Of a DNA stretch of 64,000 nucleotides, positions 23,301 to 35,400 are shown piece by piece. Location: NCBI GenBank assembly GCA_008711295.1, contig VUYV01000072.1:3563691-3627690 (forward strand), read 5' to 3'. The position numbers were made by a program, and so were the translations under genes. This stretch comes from Anarhynchus alexandrinus. Taxonomy: Eukaryota > Chordata > Aves > Charadriiformes > Charadriidae. Position 1 is the stretch's first letter. The number at the start of each line of letters is the position of its first letter. Below the pieces are notes generated by a model. The model did not search any database and was not told the origin of the DNA. It was given only the letters and a program-made list of their open reading frames with translations.

Positions 23301-26300
23301 TAAGCCAAGGCAAACCCCTAGGTAATTGTTTTAATTAAGTCGGTCATGGAGGTAGTTTTACAATCTAACTGTGCTGAAGAACTATTTTACTGGCTGATTG
23401 CAGTCATCAATTATTTCTCAAGTGCCTTTTGGTGATAATTCTTCCTAGTTATAAAGAAATTACTTTCGTATTTAATTTTTTCCACGTAAACATCTGTTGC
23501 AACGTTTTCAATTTTTTCTTATGCCAAACCCCACGCAAATCCTTAACCAGCTTAACCAGTAAATACTCACAATCCAGAATTATCCAGAAGAGGAGACTAA
23601 AGCAGGGCAGTGTTTTACCCAGTCAGATAGTATTGACATACAACGTAGACTTCAAGCTGTGCTTCTCCATGTCTAGCTACGGATCTCCATGTATCTTTAA
23701 TAAGGACACAAACATCCTCCACAGCCTTCTCCATGGCAATCTCATGCACTGATTCTGCCAACCCAAGTTTTCAACACTCATCAGTAAAAAGTTTTGAAAT
23801 GGGCTTACTATTGCGAAATATTTTTCAGGCAAGTCTGGATTCCTTTAATATCTGGGTTTATGTTTGAACCTCCAGGACATGCCTGTGCTGTATTTCCAAT
23901 CTTTCCTCCTTTGCTGTAAAATCTGAAAAAATTATTTTTTTCTCATCCTTATGACATCTAAGGACCTTTACAAACTCTAGGAGCTGGGCCTTAAAAAAAG
24001 TCACCTATATCGAGATGATGTCATCATATGGATATTTTCTTTGGCAGAAAAACTGTTTTAAGTGTTTCCTCCCATCCTTTGCTGCCTTATGCAGTTTGCA
24101 GTGCCTTCAGCTGTGTCCCTGAAACGGTTTGGTCTCCCTGATATGAAAGAGCTCCCAGAACAACCAGAATCAACACAAACTTTTTAAAAAGTGGGGTTTT
24201 TACCTTCTTCTGTGATCTGTCTTTGCGTGGTGGCCCCACTGACCGTTGTCCCAGTCAGCTCCGGCACAGTACGGAGCCTGCAAAGTTGCCATTGCCCTGC
24301 CTGCAAAGGAAATCTTGATGAAACAAGCAAGTGGACAGGGGTCTGGGGGTTTACAAGGCTCGCCTGGCTCCTCTGCAGACATGGGGACGGTGGGGATTTT
24401 CAAAGCCTCCTGACCCTACCCACCGCAGGCCCCTTGCACACACCCTACGTGTTGCCTCTCATTGCCTCTCCCTCATGTTGAATGAGGTGGTCATCTCTCC
24501 TTTTCCCCGCTTCAGAAATCGCCCCTACACTAAGGTGAGGGCAGCACCTGAGGAGCTGCAGAAAGACCCAACAACCCTAAAAATCCACTCGGAAGCACCA
24601 TCTGAAATTATAGGGATTCCCAAACCCTGTGCGCTCGGGTCTGAGGGGAAACCTGGGATAAAGAAGTTTGGGAAGTTGGTAGGACTCAAAGCACCTCTGT
24701 GAAGGCTCTTTCCTTCTAAGTGTTGACATCTTACCTTTTGTTTTCAAATGGACTTTATTTGCATTACCTGAATAAACTTTCTAGTTAATAAATTACTGAA
24801 CAACTCCCGTGTGACCAGAGTAGTAGTCAATCTGCTGATATTGTTGTGGTGTTCAGACAAAGAAGAGTAATGACTGAACAAAGTTGAATACACAAGTTGG
24901 GAATGTTTTGCTTGCTGAGACAGAAAAAACTCTCCAGGGTTTGCTTGGTGGACTGCTCCTGTATTAACTCACATCTCAGCGCTAGCTAAAAATTAACGGG
25001 GAAAAAACAAATGCTACGAGTTGTTCAGAATGAGGTACTGGGTTGCATATAGCAATCACTGTCACAGCTCTAAACCACCAATTTTTAAAAAATGCTACAG
25101 TTCTCCACTTTAAGATTTTTTACATCAGCTATTTATTGTCAGGAATCTTTTCCAACTTCCTTCCCAAGTAAATAAGGAAATCCTGCTTTGAAGAGGTTGG
25201 GGAAGTGTTTGTTATATGGTTTTCATTCCCAGACACTCAAGGTCTTTTTTTGCAAATTGATGTCAGTTTGAGTTTAACTTGAAAACTTTTGAGTGAAGAA
25301 AAGCAAAAAACTTAGCCCCAAGAGTAAATATACTGCAGCTCAGTGAAGTACACTGCAGTTTACTTTTAGTTAAATATTGTTATAGTTATAAACGTTTTTT
25401 TTAGTTAAATATTACACAACTTTTGAGTAGGAATGATGAAACTGAAACGCATATTGACCCAGTAGACAGCTTTGCTTTCTATTCTTCCTCAAGCCCTTTC
25501 TGTTTACTGAGTTTCAGTGCCGGACAAGCCCAAGAAAACATCTTGCACCTGGCAAAATCTGCAATCTGTAAACAACGCCAGACCAATGCAGGCCCCATCC
25601 CTGTGGCAATCTGGGCACAGAGCTGTTTTAATACTCTGCTTGCCAGTCGGTATGGGGAACTTCTGCTCCTCACTATATAATGACCCATTTTGGGTCATTG
25701 GGATGGAAGGAAAATGCCTTTGCTGTTCGGTGTCACTGAAAACACAAACTGGCCACCGAAGACCCAGGTGCGCAAAAAGGTAGTTCTGTAACACCATTAT
25801 AATGTTTGCATGACATTTCTGCAATACCTTCTGTAACATAAACGCATGTGTAGTTTTTATCACCACCGTGATATCATTGGCATGTGCACCGAGGCCAATG
25901 TTTCCTTTTAGCTTTGCTTCAACTGACTGATAACCCAGCAATCTGCACAAGCAATTCAAGTTCTGCCAGTCTCGCACGGGCTTCACTGCTGTGTGTTTCC
26001 TTCTCACCACTCTCTGGACAGCCTTGTCTGGCCCTGACTAACCTGGGTAGTCCACTGTGCCCTTGTTTATTACTTACAGGAACAGGGAAGGAGTTTAATG
26101 CAAGTAAATGTTCTCCCCGGTTGCTTCTCCCAGTTTCCTCTGCACCCACAGCGCTTTGTTGCCAGCTGGGGCAACACATCTGCCGACAGCACAGAGGAGG
26201 GCAAACGGCAGGTTCCCTCAGCAAGGAAGAAGAAATCTCGTTCAGGTCTCTACCTACAGCCTTATTATTGATTTTAATCTGTCCCACAAGGAAACTGTAC

Positions 26301-26714
26301 CCCTGACGAAGATAGACGGATACGTGACAGATGCTTTACCATGAAGAAGCCTCCAAAAAAAAGTCATATCTTTGCATACATATCTGGCACCCTAAAGAGA
26401 AATATTTGTCTTCCATTTTCAGTGGAGGTTAAAAGCACTCACCTATGGAAAAGATAATCAAATTCCATGCTTCAAGGCTTAGGCTGATTGCTTAGCAAGG
26501 CTTTGCTATGTGCCAGGGACAATTCTTCCCCTTTCTGAAATGTTGCAGAGGCAGCTAGGTGTGTTATGGATTTCCTCCCGGCTTCCCCCGGAGCTGGGGC
26601 TGCAATGAACCTGTTTCAACATTATCACTCTGTTAAGATGATATAGAGACTTAAAAGTGGCTGTAAACTTCCCCTTGGCTCCCTCAGCAAGGGGCCCTCA
26701 GCATACCATTGCGG
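20342..26714. other. Intergenic, no supported gene
   Basis: No gene recognised. A pure T run lies at about 22,447-22,465. A 9-bp perfect inverted repeat with a 3-base loop is at 25,679-25,699. A 168-codon open frame on the - strand (26,010-25,504) has no convincing family match. Confidence 0.5.
25679..25699. promoter_or_regulatory. Perfect inverted repeat with nuclear-receptor-like half-sites
   Basis: Stem AATGACCCA / TGGGTCATT around TTT. It contains TGACCC, five bases, then GGGTCA: an everted repeat of AGGTCA-like half-sites. It may be chance; no gene lies within 6 kb. Confidence 0.25.
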
Positions 26715-26715
26715 T

Positions 26716-27150
26716 TCATAGAATCACGGAATCATACAATCATAGAATAGTGTGGGTTGGAAGGGACATTAAAAGGTCATAGAGTCCAACCCCCCTGCAA
26801 TGGCCAAGGACATCTGCAACTAGATCAGGTTGCTCAGGGTTGCCTGTCCAACCTGACCTGGAATGTTTCCAGGGATGGGGCATCTCCCACCTCTCTGGGC
26901 AGCCTGGGCCAGTGTTTCACCACCCTCAGAGTAAACAATGTCTACCCTATATATAGTCTAAATCTTCCCTCTTTTAGTTTAAACCCATTACCCCTTGTCC
27001 TATTGCAACAGGCCCTGCTAAAGAGTTTGTCCCCAGCTCTCCTGTAGGCCCCCTTTAAGTACTGGAAGGCCGCAATAAGGTCTCCTTGGAGCCTTCTCTT
27101 CTCCAGGCTGAAGAACCCCAACTCTCTCAGCCTCTCCTCATAGTTATCGT
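26716..27150 (-). mobile_element. CR1 retroposon, 5'-truncated
   Basis: A - strand CR1 with its 3' tail at 26,716 (repeated ATAGAATCA-type units on the + strand) running to about 27,150. The - strand encodes [20 protein letters not shown] and [18 protein letters not shown]. Same 3' lineage as the 9,967 and 38,593 copies, but more diverged. Confidence 0.93.
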
Positions 27151-27236
27151 TGCACATATCATTATGCCAACCTTTGTATATTCCAAGGTTCTGCAACTTG
27201 CATTGAAGCTCTGTTCTCCCCAGAATCTTCTTCTCC

Positions 27237-27424
27237 ATCTTGGGAGAAAAGACCAATCCCCACCTTGCTACAACCTTCATTCAGGTAGTTGTAGAGAGCG
27301 ATAAGGTCTCCCCTCAGCCTCCTTTTCTCCAGGCTGAACAACCCCAGTTCCCTCTGCCACTCCTCATAAGACTTGTGCTCCAGACCCCTCTCCGGCTTCG
27401 TTGCCCTTCTCTGGATACATACGT
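27237..27424 (-). mobile_element. CR1 internal fragment without a 3' end
   Basis: On the - strand this matches the internal part of the 6,932-7,813 CR1 lineage (on the + strand: CAGGTAGTTGTAGAGAGCGA, then AAGGTCTCCCCTCAGCCTCC). The expected 3' part is missing and the previous CR1 lies 86 bp away, suggesting an older copy disrupted near a later insertion. Confidence 0.9.
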
Positions 27425-30400
27425 TATGCTAATGATAAAGTTATTTCAACTATTCCAAAACGAAGTTTTTTGAAGCTTTTCTTTAACTAAAATCTTTCAT
27501 TCTAAGGCAAACAGAAATTTTGAAATGCGAGACATTCCCATGCAATTGAAATTCTGAGTTGCAGCATGACAAATAATAATTAAAACAGTGACATATAAAA
27601 CACTTACATTAAAGAACATGACAAGGAATCTTGGACCACGCACCCCAGTGAGACTAATTGCACTGATTTGCCGAGTGATGTCTATGTGCTTTACCGGGAC
27701 GTGCCTGGTGACAATCCTTGGCATGTGCCTCAGCCAGTGGATGTCAGAGGAGCAGGTACCATGCACAGTCCTGCAGCCCAAGGGTGGAGTTTTACCAAAA
27801 CTCACCGGGAAATTTCGCATCAGGAAGGTGCTCTTTCCTTTTTAAGCCACAGCAACTTAATAAACCAGGTTGGTTGCCCAGGACAGCGTAAAGCACAAGA
27901 CTTGAGTTTCCAGAGATGCTGCCAACAAACCTCAAATCCATGGTTTGTGATCTTGTGAGGGGGTACACATCCGGAGAATGCTGCTGCCACTGCTCCTGTT
28001 GCACTCAAGAACTGGATTTCCAAATACAAACATTTTGTAGACAACTAAAAAAGCACTAATTCTCTTAAAGATGAAGAGTGCTCATAAAGGACACTGTACT
28101 GTTGGAAGTACCCTGATATAATTGACATAATGAAAAAGCTCAAAATATATACAGTACATTAACAGGCAAAAGGTTAAGTATTTTGTCAACTAAAAATGAG
28201 ATCCAAAGTTACATGTAAAGTACTAATGCTACAACGTTATTGAAAATGAGTGTGGCACACACATGCATGTATATTCCCTGCTCTATCAAATCCACTGCAC
28301 GGGGCATTGAGAGAGACGTCAGGTCTGCATAAATTAACTCATAGGTGTGTTTTGGGTCAGCTAGATCATTGCTGCTATTTGTGTAACACCATCGGCAAAA
28401 AGGGCATTGCACTGATAAATAGATCCTCGTTCTGCTCCCGTGACAGTATAAGTCATGATTTGAATTTGCAATGGTTTGCAACTGACAGCAAAACATGAGG
28501 TCTGAATCTGGCGCTTGGACCGCGAAGGAATGAACAAACCCGCAAGAGCCAAGATGTGATCTGTCCGGCACATGTGCAAAAAGGAGGACCACTGTGCGAG
28601 GTTAACCCTGCGCTGGCTGCCACGAGCCGTGCTTTTTGTGCCTGTTAATGGGGAGGCTTTGACAGGACGAGGCTGTTCGTGACCCGTGCCCCTGAAGCAG
28701 AGCGTGGCGGTGCTCGGCACGTGCACTGGGAGGCTGCGGGGGTGGGCACGGACTGCCCCTTCCCTTCGGGGAGGAGAGCAGACACAGCAATCTCTTTCTG
28801 GGCTCTTACAGCCAAATATTCATGGTAGGAACTAATGGCTGGAGCAGCAAAGCCCAAACCGACAGCAGCATTCAGACGTCTCCTGGTGGGAATCGGGTCC
28901 CTAAGTTAGGAGTTAGCTTGTGAAGGAAGACTGAAGTGGCCACAGCATCCCTGGTGACAAAAAGCTCAATCTGAGCCATGCTCCCAGGAGATGGAAAGCT
29001 ACAGCCAGAAAGCACAGCCATGGGGCTGCTCTGCTCTCCAGAACGGCCAAATTCCCTCTCCGCAACTACAGCACTACAATTACGTGCTTTGATACCTGGG
29101 ATGAAAAACACGACCTCCTTTCCGGCAAAGAAATCAGTGTTGAGAACTGCTACATACCCGAAAGTCAACTCTGCTTTCTTTGACATGGAAAACGAGCGCG
29201 GCCCCGCTGTGCCGGGTGGTGGGGAGTGACAGCAGCGGTAATGACAACCATCTGCATCGCTGGGAGAAGTATACGTGCAAACACGTGTGAACCTCTGTCC
29301 TCCCCTGAAAGCATCTTCATCACTCCCATCGCTGCAATCGGTCAGGAAAGAGAACGAAGGACTTTGTGGAGATGCTCTTCTCTTCCCTTCATTTTTACAC
29401 ATTTTCAGAGCCGTTACAGATTCCTACTCGTGGCACTGCTGGGGGAGAAGTGTTCTCAGGTACGGCAGGTCCCGTGCCAGGTGTTCCTTTGACATGCCAA
29501 GTATCACAGGTCCTGTGTCCACAGGGCAGATTAAGGTTTATCTCTAATTAAATGGTTCACTGAGTAAGCTTTAATAGGATGAAGGAGCCAGGAAGAATCA
29601 AGAGGTTTTTCTGGGGAACTGCTTCAGTCTGAGCTACACAAAGGAACAGATCTTCGTTTTGTTTAAATGAGAGCTAACAACATTCCTTCCCACTGGTGTC
29701 ACGACCCCACACTTTTTGCTGCGGTAAAATTTAATCAAAAGAGTAATTTTACACTCTAAGGACCTTTGAAACAAATTATTTTCAGTGTAAGTTTACACCT
29801 ATTAGAGACAAAAAATGACTGCGGAAAAGTAAGCGTTGAAAGAAGCAAAGATTTTCAAGCGTATTCGATGGTGAAAATGGTTGGAGTTTCACTCTTATAT
29901 TATTCTATGTTGGTATGGAAACCCATAAACATTTTATCATTGTATAATTAGATTTTAAGATCTGAAAACTTCAGAATTAAATGTGACATGATAATTTTTG
30001 GAAGAGGCGCATTTGAGTGGGGGCTTTTTTCCTTGTTTTCCTCATTGATCAAAACAAACTTCACCGATTTTGCCTTACAACACTGGCACTAACTGGAAAA
30101 GTATTAAATCAGAGACATAAGGAATATTCATGGAGGATTTCAGATGACAGGTTAGGGGGACACGGACCATGCCTGGTAGACATCTACAAGCTGAGTGTGT
30201 AGCTCTTGAAAAATCTTTCATGAATTGGTACATATACCCACAATAATAGTTCTGTTAGGAGTCACAGGTTGGGGAGAAATATGTGAAGAGGTTGGAAAAA
30301 CACCGAATAAAGACCAACTCCTAAATGTGAAAAACAACCAGAGTGCTCTGTAATGCCCTGGGCTTCCTTTCACTTTTGTTTCTATTCTCTTTGAAAAGAA

Positions 30401-31655
30401 ACACTTCTGTTTCCTTCAAAAGAGGTAGAACCTCCCTGAACATTTGTAATGAAAATCCACACGAAATCTCTTCAGCAGGCAGGAATCTTTCTCCAAGTTA
30501 GTTTACCACCTTTTAATTGACCCTTCACATGGCTCCCTCAGATGAAATTTCTTTCTTAGGAATTTATGAACCATGATAAACAAAGCAGCACACAGGCAGG
30601 TTGGGTTTTTTGGTAGGATTCTTTAGTGCATGTGCTAAAATCTGTAAGAAACTCCTGTTCTGAAGCTGATGCAAAGAGCTACTTTGCATTAAGTACAACT
30701 GAACGGGAATCCCATTAGCTCCACTCAGAAAGGGGCCGAGATGCTGCAAAGCACAAGGAGCCCAAAATGTCACATTTACTTTGCTGAGAAATCATAGGAG
30801 GAGATCATGAGCTCATTTTCAAGAAAATGTTAATCCTCCCCATCTGAGATATGTGTTGGAATTACACATATTTGAACTGTTCTGGCACACAGATTGAATG
30901 TTACAGAGAGCCAGACAAACAAACTGCCTGCTGCCACGTTAAACAGGGATTTGGGGATCATTTTGCTACATTATGACAGAAGAAAAACCAATTCATTTCT
31001 CTGTAAATGGTTGAACACAATGCAGTTACACCTTCTAAAGATCTTCTCCATAGTCAGGAGAAATGAAGAAGTCTTTGTTTTAATTTTGCCCTGTAATTGC
31101 AATGAGAGCTCTCACCTGCATCCTGGCACTCAGTTTATCGCTGTTGGGCAGGGGCCAAAATTTCATACTACCCTGCAGCAACAGTGTGAAAGTAAACTCA
31201 AATCTCTGCGCTTGGATTTGAAATCCCAATTTTCCATGGCTGCACTGTCAGCAGACTGTACCTCTGCTGATTTTGAAGCACCTGCAGGTAATTATGAAGT
31301 TGCTTATAACCCACAGCCTGTGTGAGGTGAAGATACCAAAACCCCAGTTAAAGTCAATGGGTGCACCCTAAAGCATGCCTTTGGAAAACTTCTGTCTGGG
31401 CTTAACAGTTTGGAGAAAAATTTGCAAGAAGGACTCTTAGAAGTTTGAAGACAAACCCAAATAAACCCAAACGTGACTTCAGATAAAGAAAGCCCAAAAT
31501 GTACCTGGCGTTCATGTACTGTGACGTTAAGCATGTCATGACTGTGCTGTCCGAGAGGCTGCAATGGCAGCACTCGGCTGCAGTTAATGGCAGAGTTATT
31601 GGCCCACTGGCACTTTTCTGGGATGCACCGGCTCTACGGGAGAAGCTACAGAGAA
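27425..31655. other. Intergenic, no supported gene
   Basis: Nothing supportable. Open frames include 29,402-28,872 (-), with a chance DCSDGSDE string, and 27,588-27,845 (+), with a hydrophobic stretch. Neither has a recognisable domain, splice context or conserved start region. Confidence 0.5.
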
Positions 31656-31848
31656 GGAGCGTGGTGACCCCCTGGCCCAGGTTGCCCAGAGAAGCTGTGG
31701 CTGCCCCATCCCTGGAGGTGTTCAAGGCCAGGTTAGACGGGGCTTGGAGCAACCTGGTCTGGTGGGAGGTGTCCCTGCCCCATGGCAGGGGCTGGAACTA
31801 GATGATTTTCAAGATCCCTTCCAACCTAAACCATTCTATGATTCTGAC
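31656..31848 (+). mobile_element. CR1 retroposon fragment upstream of TNFSF10
   Basis: Short CR1 3' end encoding [20 protein letters not shown], then the tail CCAACCTAAACCATTCTATG. It ends about 480 bp before the TNFSF10 start codon, immediately outside the CpG-rich promoter. Confidence 0.94.
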
Positions 31849-31994
31849 ACAGCCTGGAGTCAGGAAACCCTGGGCCTCTCCTTACTCTTAACCACAGCGT
31901 GAATCTCTTAAAAAAGTATATCCAATTTCCACCGTTCCCTATGGAGATGCCTCAGAGAGGTGGCTCAGAAAAGTTGCTCAGAAGCGCTCTGCAA

Positions 31995-32470
31995 CCTGAC
32001 GGCTGAGAAACGACCCCCCCACACCCTCCGGAGGGAGAGAGGGAGGGCAGAACCCGCACCCCCTCCCCGCGGCTCGACGGGACGGGACGGGACGGGGCGG
32101 GACTGGAACGGACGGGGCGGGACGGGGCCGGGTCCCGCCCGCTCCTCTCGCCGCCGCGGGGACGGGGCTGCCGGGGAGGCGGGCAACCGGGGGCGGGCGA
32201 GGTGCCGGGGGGGCCGCACTTAGCCACGGGACAACGGTGGTTGAACCCCCATCCCGGCACAGCCCGGGCCGTTCCTCCCCCGCAGGGAAGAGGCTGCCGG
32301 AGCGGAGCGCAGCCCCTGCCCGGCCATGATGCTGCCCGCGGCCGGTCCCAGCCCCGGGCAGACCTGCGGGGCCGTGCTGGTGGCCGCCGTGCTCCTGCAG
32401 TCCGTCTGCGTGGCCGTCACCTTCCTCTACTTCACCAACGAGCTCAGACAGGTCGGTGGTGGTGCTGGTG
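31995..32470 (+). promoter_or_regulatory. TNFSF10: CpG-rich promoter and 5' region of TNFSF10
   Basis: A sharp island of CpG-rich sequence beginning about 330 bp before the start codon and covering exon 1. It includes repeated GGGAC / GACGG pentamers (about 32,078-32,135) and GGGCGG boxes that fit Sp1/KLF sites. No TATA box is obvious, so this looks like a CpG-island promoter. The transcription start cannot be placed from sequence. Confidence 0.65.
32326..32451 (+). CDS. TNFSF10: TNFSF10 coding exon 1 (cytoplasmic tail and membrane anchor)
   Basis: Codes for 42 residues from [14 protein letters not shown] to FTNELRQ. The first of two adjacent ATGs (32326, 32329) was taken; GCC precedes it, a fair Kozak context. 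The conserved GQTC and YFTNEL strings anchor the assignment. Ends CAG|GTCGGT in phase 0. Confidence 0.95.
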
Positions 32471-35400
32471 GAGGTGGGGGAGGCAACCGGGGGGACTCCG
32501 CGCCCTCCCTTTTTATCCCTTGGTTTTGGGGCCAAGAGAAGCTGCCCGGCGATGGGAGCGGAGCCGCGGGCAGCTGGGAAGGGTTGGGAGAGCAGGAGAG
32601 GAGAGCTGGAGAGCTGGAGACCAGCAGAGCAGGAGAGATGGCGAGCAGGAGAGATGGAGAGCTGGAGATGAGTGCAGGAGAGATGGCGAGCAGGAGAGAT
32701 GGCGAGCTGGAGACCAGGAGAGGAGGAGAGATGGAGAGCCAGGAGAGGAGGAGAGCTGGAGAGCAGGAGGAGAGCAGAGCCATCCCCAAACAAAGAGCCG
32801 CGCTCCCGGTGCGCTGCTCCTCCGGCCGAGCTTTCCTTGGCCGCGGGTGTGCACGCAGGGGACGGAGCTCAAGGCAAGAGCAATTAAAAAGGTTTTGATT
32901 TTTTTTTTTTTAAGTTACACTTTTCTTTTTTACTATTATATTTTTTTGCAGAGAAGTAGCAAATGTGCTTTTCCTCCGAGCGCCAAACTTGCCGTCTCCT
33001 CCCGGTGCAGGAGCGGTGGCGGCGCTCGGAGGGCTGCGAGAGCAGCTTCCCTATAGACAACGGGGAAAAACAGACCGAAAAGCAGCTGAAGTGCCTTTTA
33101 AATGCCTCCTCTAGGAAAATCCATAGTTTTAAGACAGTGACTAATCCCAAAGGAACTTCACCCAGACAGCAAACACCAGTGAATTCCTCAGGATGACTTG
33201 TAAAATAGCCATTGTATAGTCTGGATGCTTTGGTCTCCTTGCGGCCACCCTTCAGCCCTGCTGCTGCTTAACTCTTTCCTCTGCCTGCTTTTGCATTCCA
33301 AGAAAATTACATTTAGTTGATAGTCCCGGGAGCCCTTCTGTGTGTGGTCCCGCTTTGCACTGACACCCTCGTACTCAGTGTTTCCCCGAGTGTCCTGCCC
33401 AAAATTTACTATCCTGCTGTAAGTTGTACCAGTGTATTGCTCTCCCCTGGCACAGAGGGAAACTTCGCTGCAGGTAAGTGTGCTATAGTTATTCCACTTC
33501 AGAAAGTATTGCACAAATGTAAAATATTACATTACCTGTGCGTTTACTCCACACCAAATTTAATAGGTGGAGTCTTCTGAGATGTCAAAGTCCCCTGGGA
33601 GGCAAATGTTAAAGGGCATACAGTATTCTACAATATAAGCACACATTCATACTTGGAAAATTTATAAAACAGATTTTCCCGGTAAGTTAATAGCTGTGGC
33701 TGTCCCATGTTTGGTGAAACGGTGGAGTCACATAAATGTGTTGATTTTATGAAATCGGGTTATATAATACTGCTAATGAAGAGAAATACATAAATGCATT
33801 CTTGTCTCTTCATGCATACAGTTCAGAGTCTTTTGCTAACCAGGTTGCCAATCTGAGTAACTAGTAACCACACTTCTCTTTCCCTTCCTTTTATTCAAAT
33901 ATGTACACCTGGGACACAACCACATCTAGTGATACTTGCCCAAAATACTGTTTCTGAGGAATAACAAGCCTGCATTTGGTGTGGAAAGCTAAATCTGCTC
34001 ACACCAAAGTTCTGCTGGGCTGCAAAGTAAGGTTGCTGGCTCTGGAGGGGGTACCTGTAGCACATATCCTTGCATGTGCCATCTGGTACACAATAAACAA
34101 GGAAAAAGCTTATCTAAAAACACAGTCTGCCACCCCACATCCACATGCTGCATGTGGAATAAATCTCAGATAAACGGCAATTTTTGTCTGCCCATTTTTC
34201 TTCCCTCTGCTGCTCACAATATCTGTGTTTCTACACCTCAACCAAATTACTGTGGCTGCACAGGCTGCAGATATTTTTTTATCTTCACAAAAAGAATAAT
34301 GTATAACTAGCAGGTTTTTTTTTTTTCTCTACAGCTGTAGTAATCTGAGTAGGAACTATGAATATGACCATTTGTTTCACAGTTTTGCTATGGGAGGAAG
34401 TGCTGAGACACGAGCACAATAAAGTTCATTATGCTTCAGGATATGGGGCTGCAAGGAAAATATCCTCAGACTTCCTTCTGTTTTGAAAACACAGTCCCCA
34501 CACTACTCCTAGGATAGGAGAGAAGCTTTACAAGATAGTGTTCCTGCAGGACTTCTGTCCTCAAAAACTTCAGTGCTGCAGATAAACCTCATTTGAGTAA
34601 GTCTTACAACACCCCGATGCCTTGCTTTCGCTACCCATAAAACAGAAATACCGATCCTTCAGTACCATACTGTGCTGATACAAGTTTGCATTCCCTGAGG
34701 ATTTCAAAAGGCATGGAAAACACTGTTCCAATGCCAGGACAGTAAAGCTGTTGGAGGGGGGGAAGCATGCAGGTAGGGAGAAGGCAGAAGCACAGGACTT
34801 TTTGCTTCCAGATTGGAGGGCAAAGCTCAGAGGTGAGCTGTAGCACATCTGGTAAGAGAATAAACAGTAACATCTCAACTGCTCACATACCTTTTTTTTA
34901 AAAAAAAACCTCATCAACCTCATCATTTGTAACCTACTTGGTTACAAAAGGTAGTATAGTTATGTCTGTCGGAGCCCTTAGTTTTAAGTGGTTTTACCTT
35001 AATAAGCACATAATTTGAATTACTTTAAGTAAATTCTTGAAACAAGAAACCTGATTTCAGCAAAGACACAGAAACCTGCACAAGCGCTCGCAGTGGTGGC
35101 CCCTTTTCATTCCGATGCCTACAAAGTGTAAAATCATTTCAAGTATTAGGTGAAGCTCGCGGGAGCGTGCTGCAAGCTGAAAGTGCTGTTCAACCCGGTA
35201 GGACGTGCAGGGTAACATGGGTGAATTCTCCTAATCCTCCTGGAGCTGGAAATCTTTTCCTAAACACTTTTGTTTGCTAACAGGCAGGAAAAGCATGGAG
35301 TGGGAAGGAGGAGGTGACTCCATTTGTTGCTTTTGATACCCCAATCTTAAGGACAGCCAAAACTGGTACTTGTAGAATAAATGCATCTCTTTAGCAAACC

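Noticed and set aside
25504..26010. 168-codon - strand frame with W..LNCLCRLLGYQSVEA, faintly like an SRCR domain
   Set aside because: Only a short pattern matches; the conserved glycines, remaining cysteines and exon boundaries of SRCR domains are not there.
27588..27845. 85-codon + frame with a hydrophobic stretch (possible small membrane protein)
   Set aside because: No homology, no ribosome or promoter context, and hydrophobic runs are common in random AT-rich frames.
28872..29402. 176-codon - strand frame with DCSDGSDED, as in LDL-receptor class A repeats
   Set aside because: The other cysteines and spacing of an LDLa module are missing and no neighbouring modules exist.
1..31900. NCEH1 3' exons, expected upstream by synteny
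   Set aside because: No open frame carries an alpha/beta-hydrolase motif or any NCEH1-like sequence; the gene probably lies outside the window.
31978..33056. Long open frames on both strands over the TNFSF10 CpG island (284 codons +, 271 codons -)
   Set aside because: They run through GC-rich promoter and purine-minisatellite sequence that lacks stops in several frames. They overlap the real exon 1 in another frame and have no domain.
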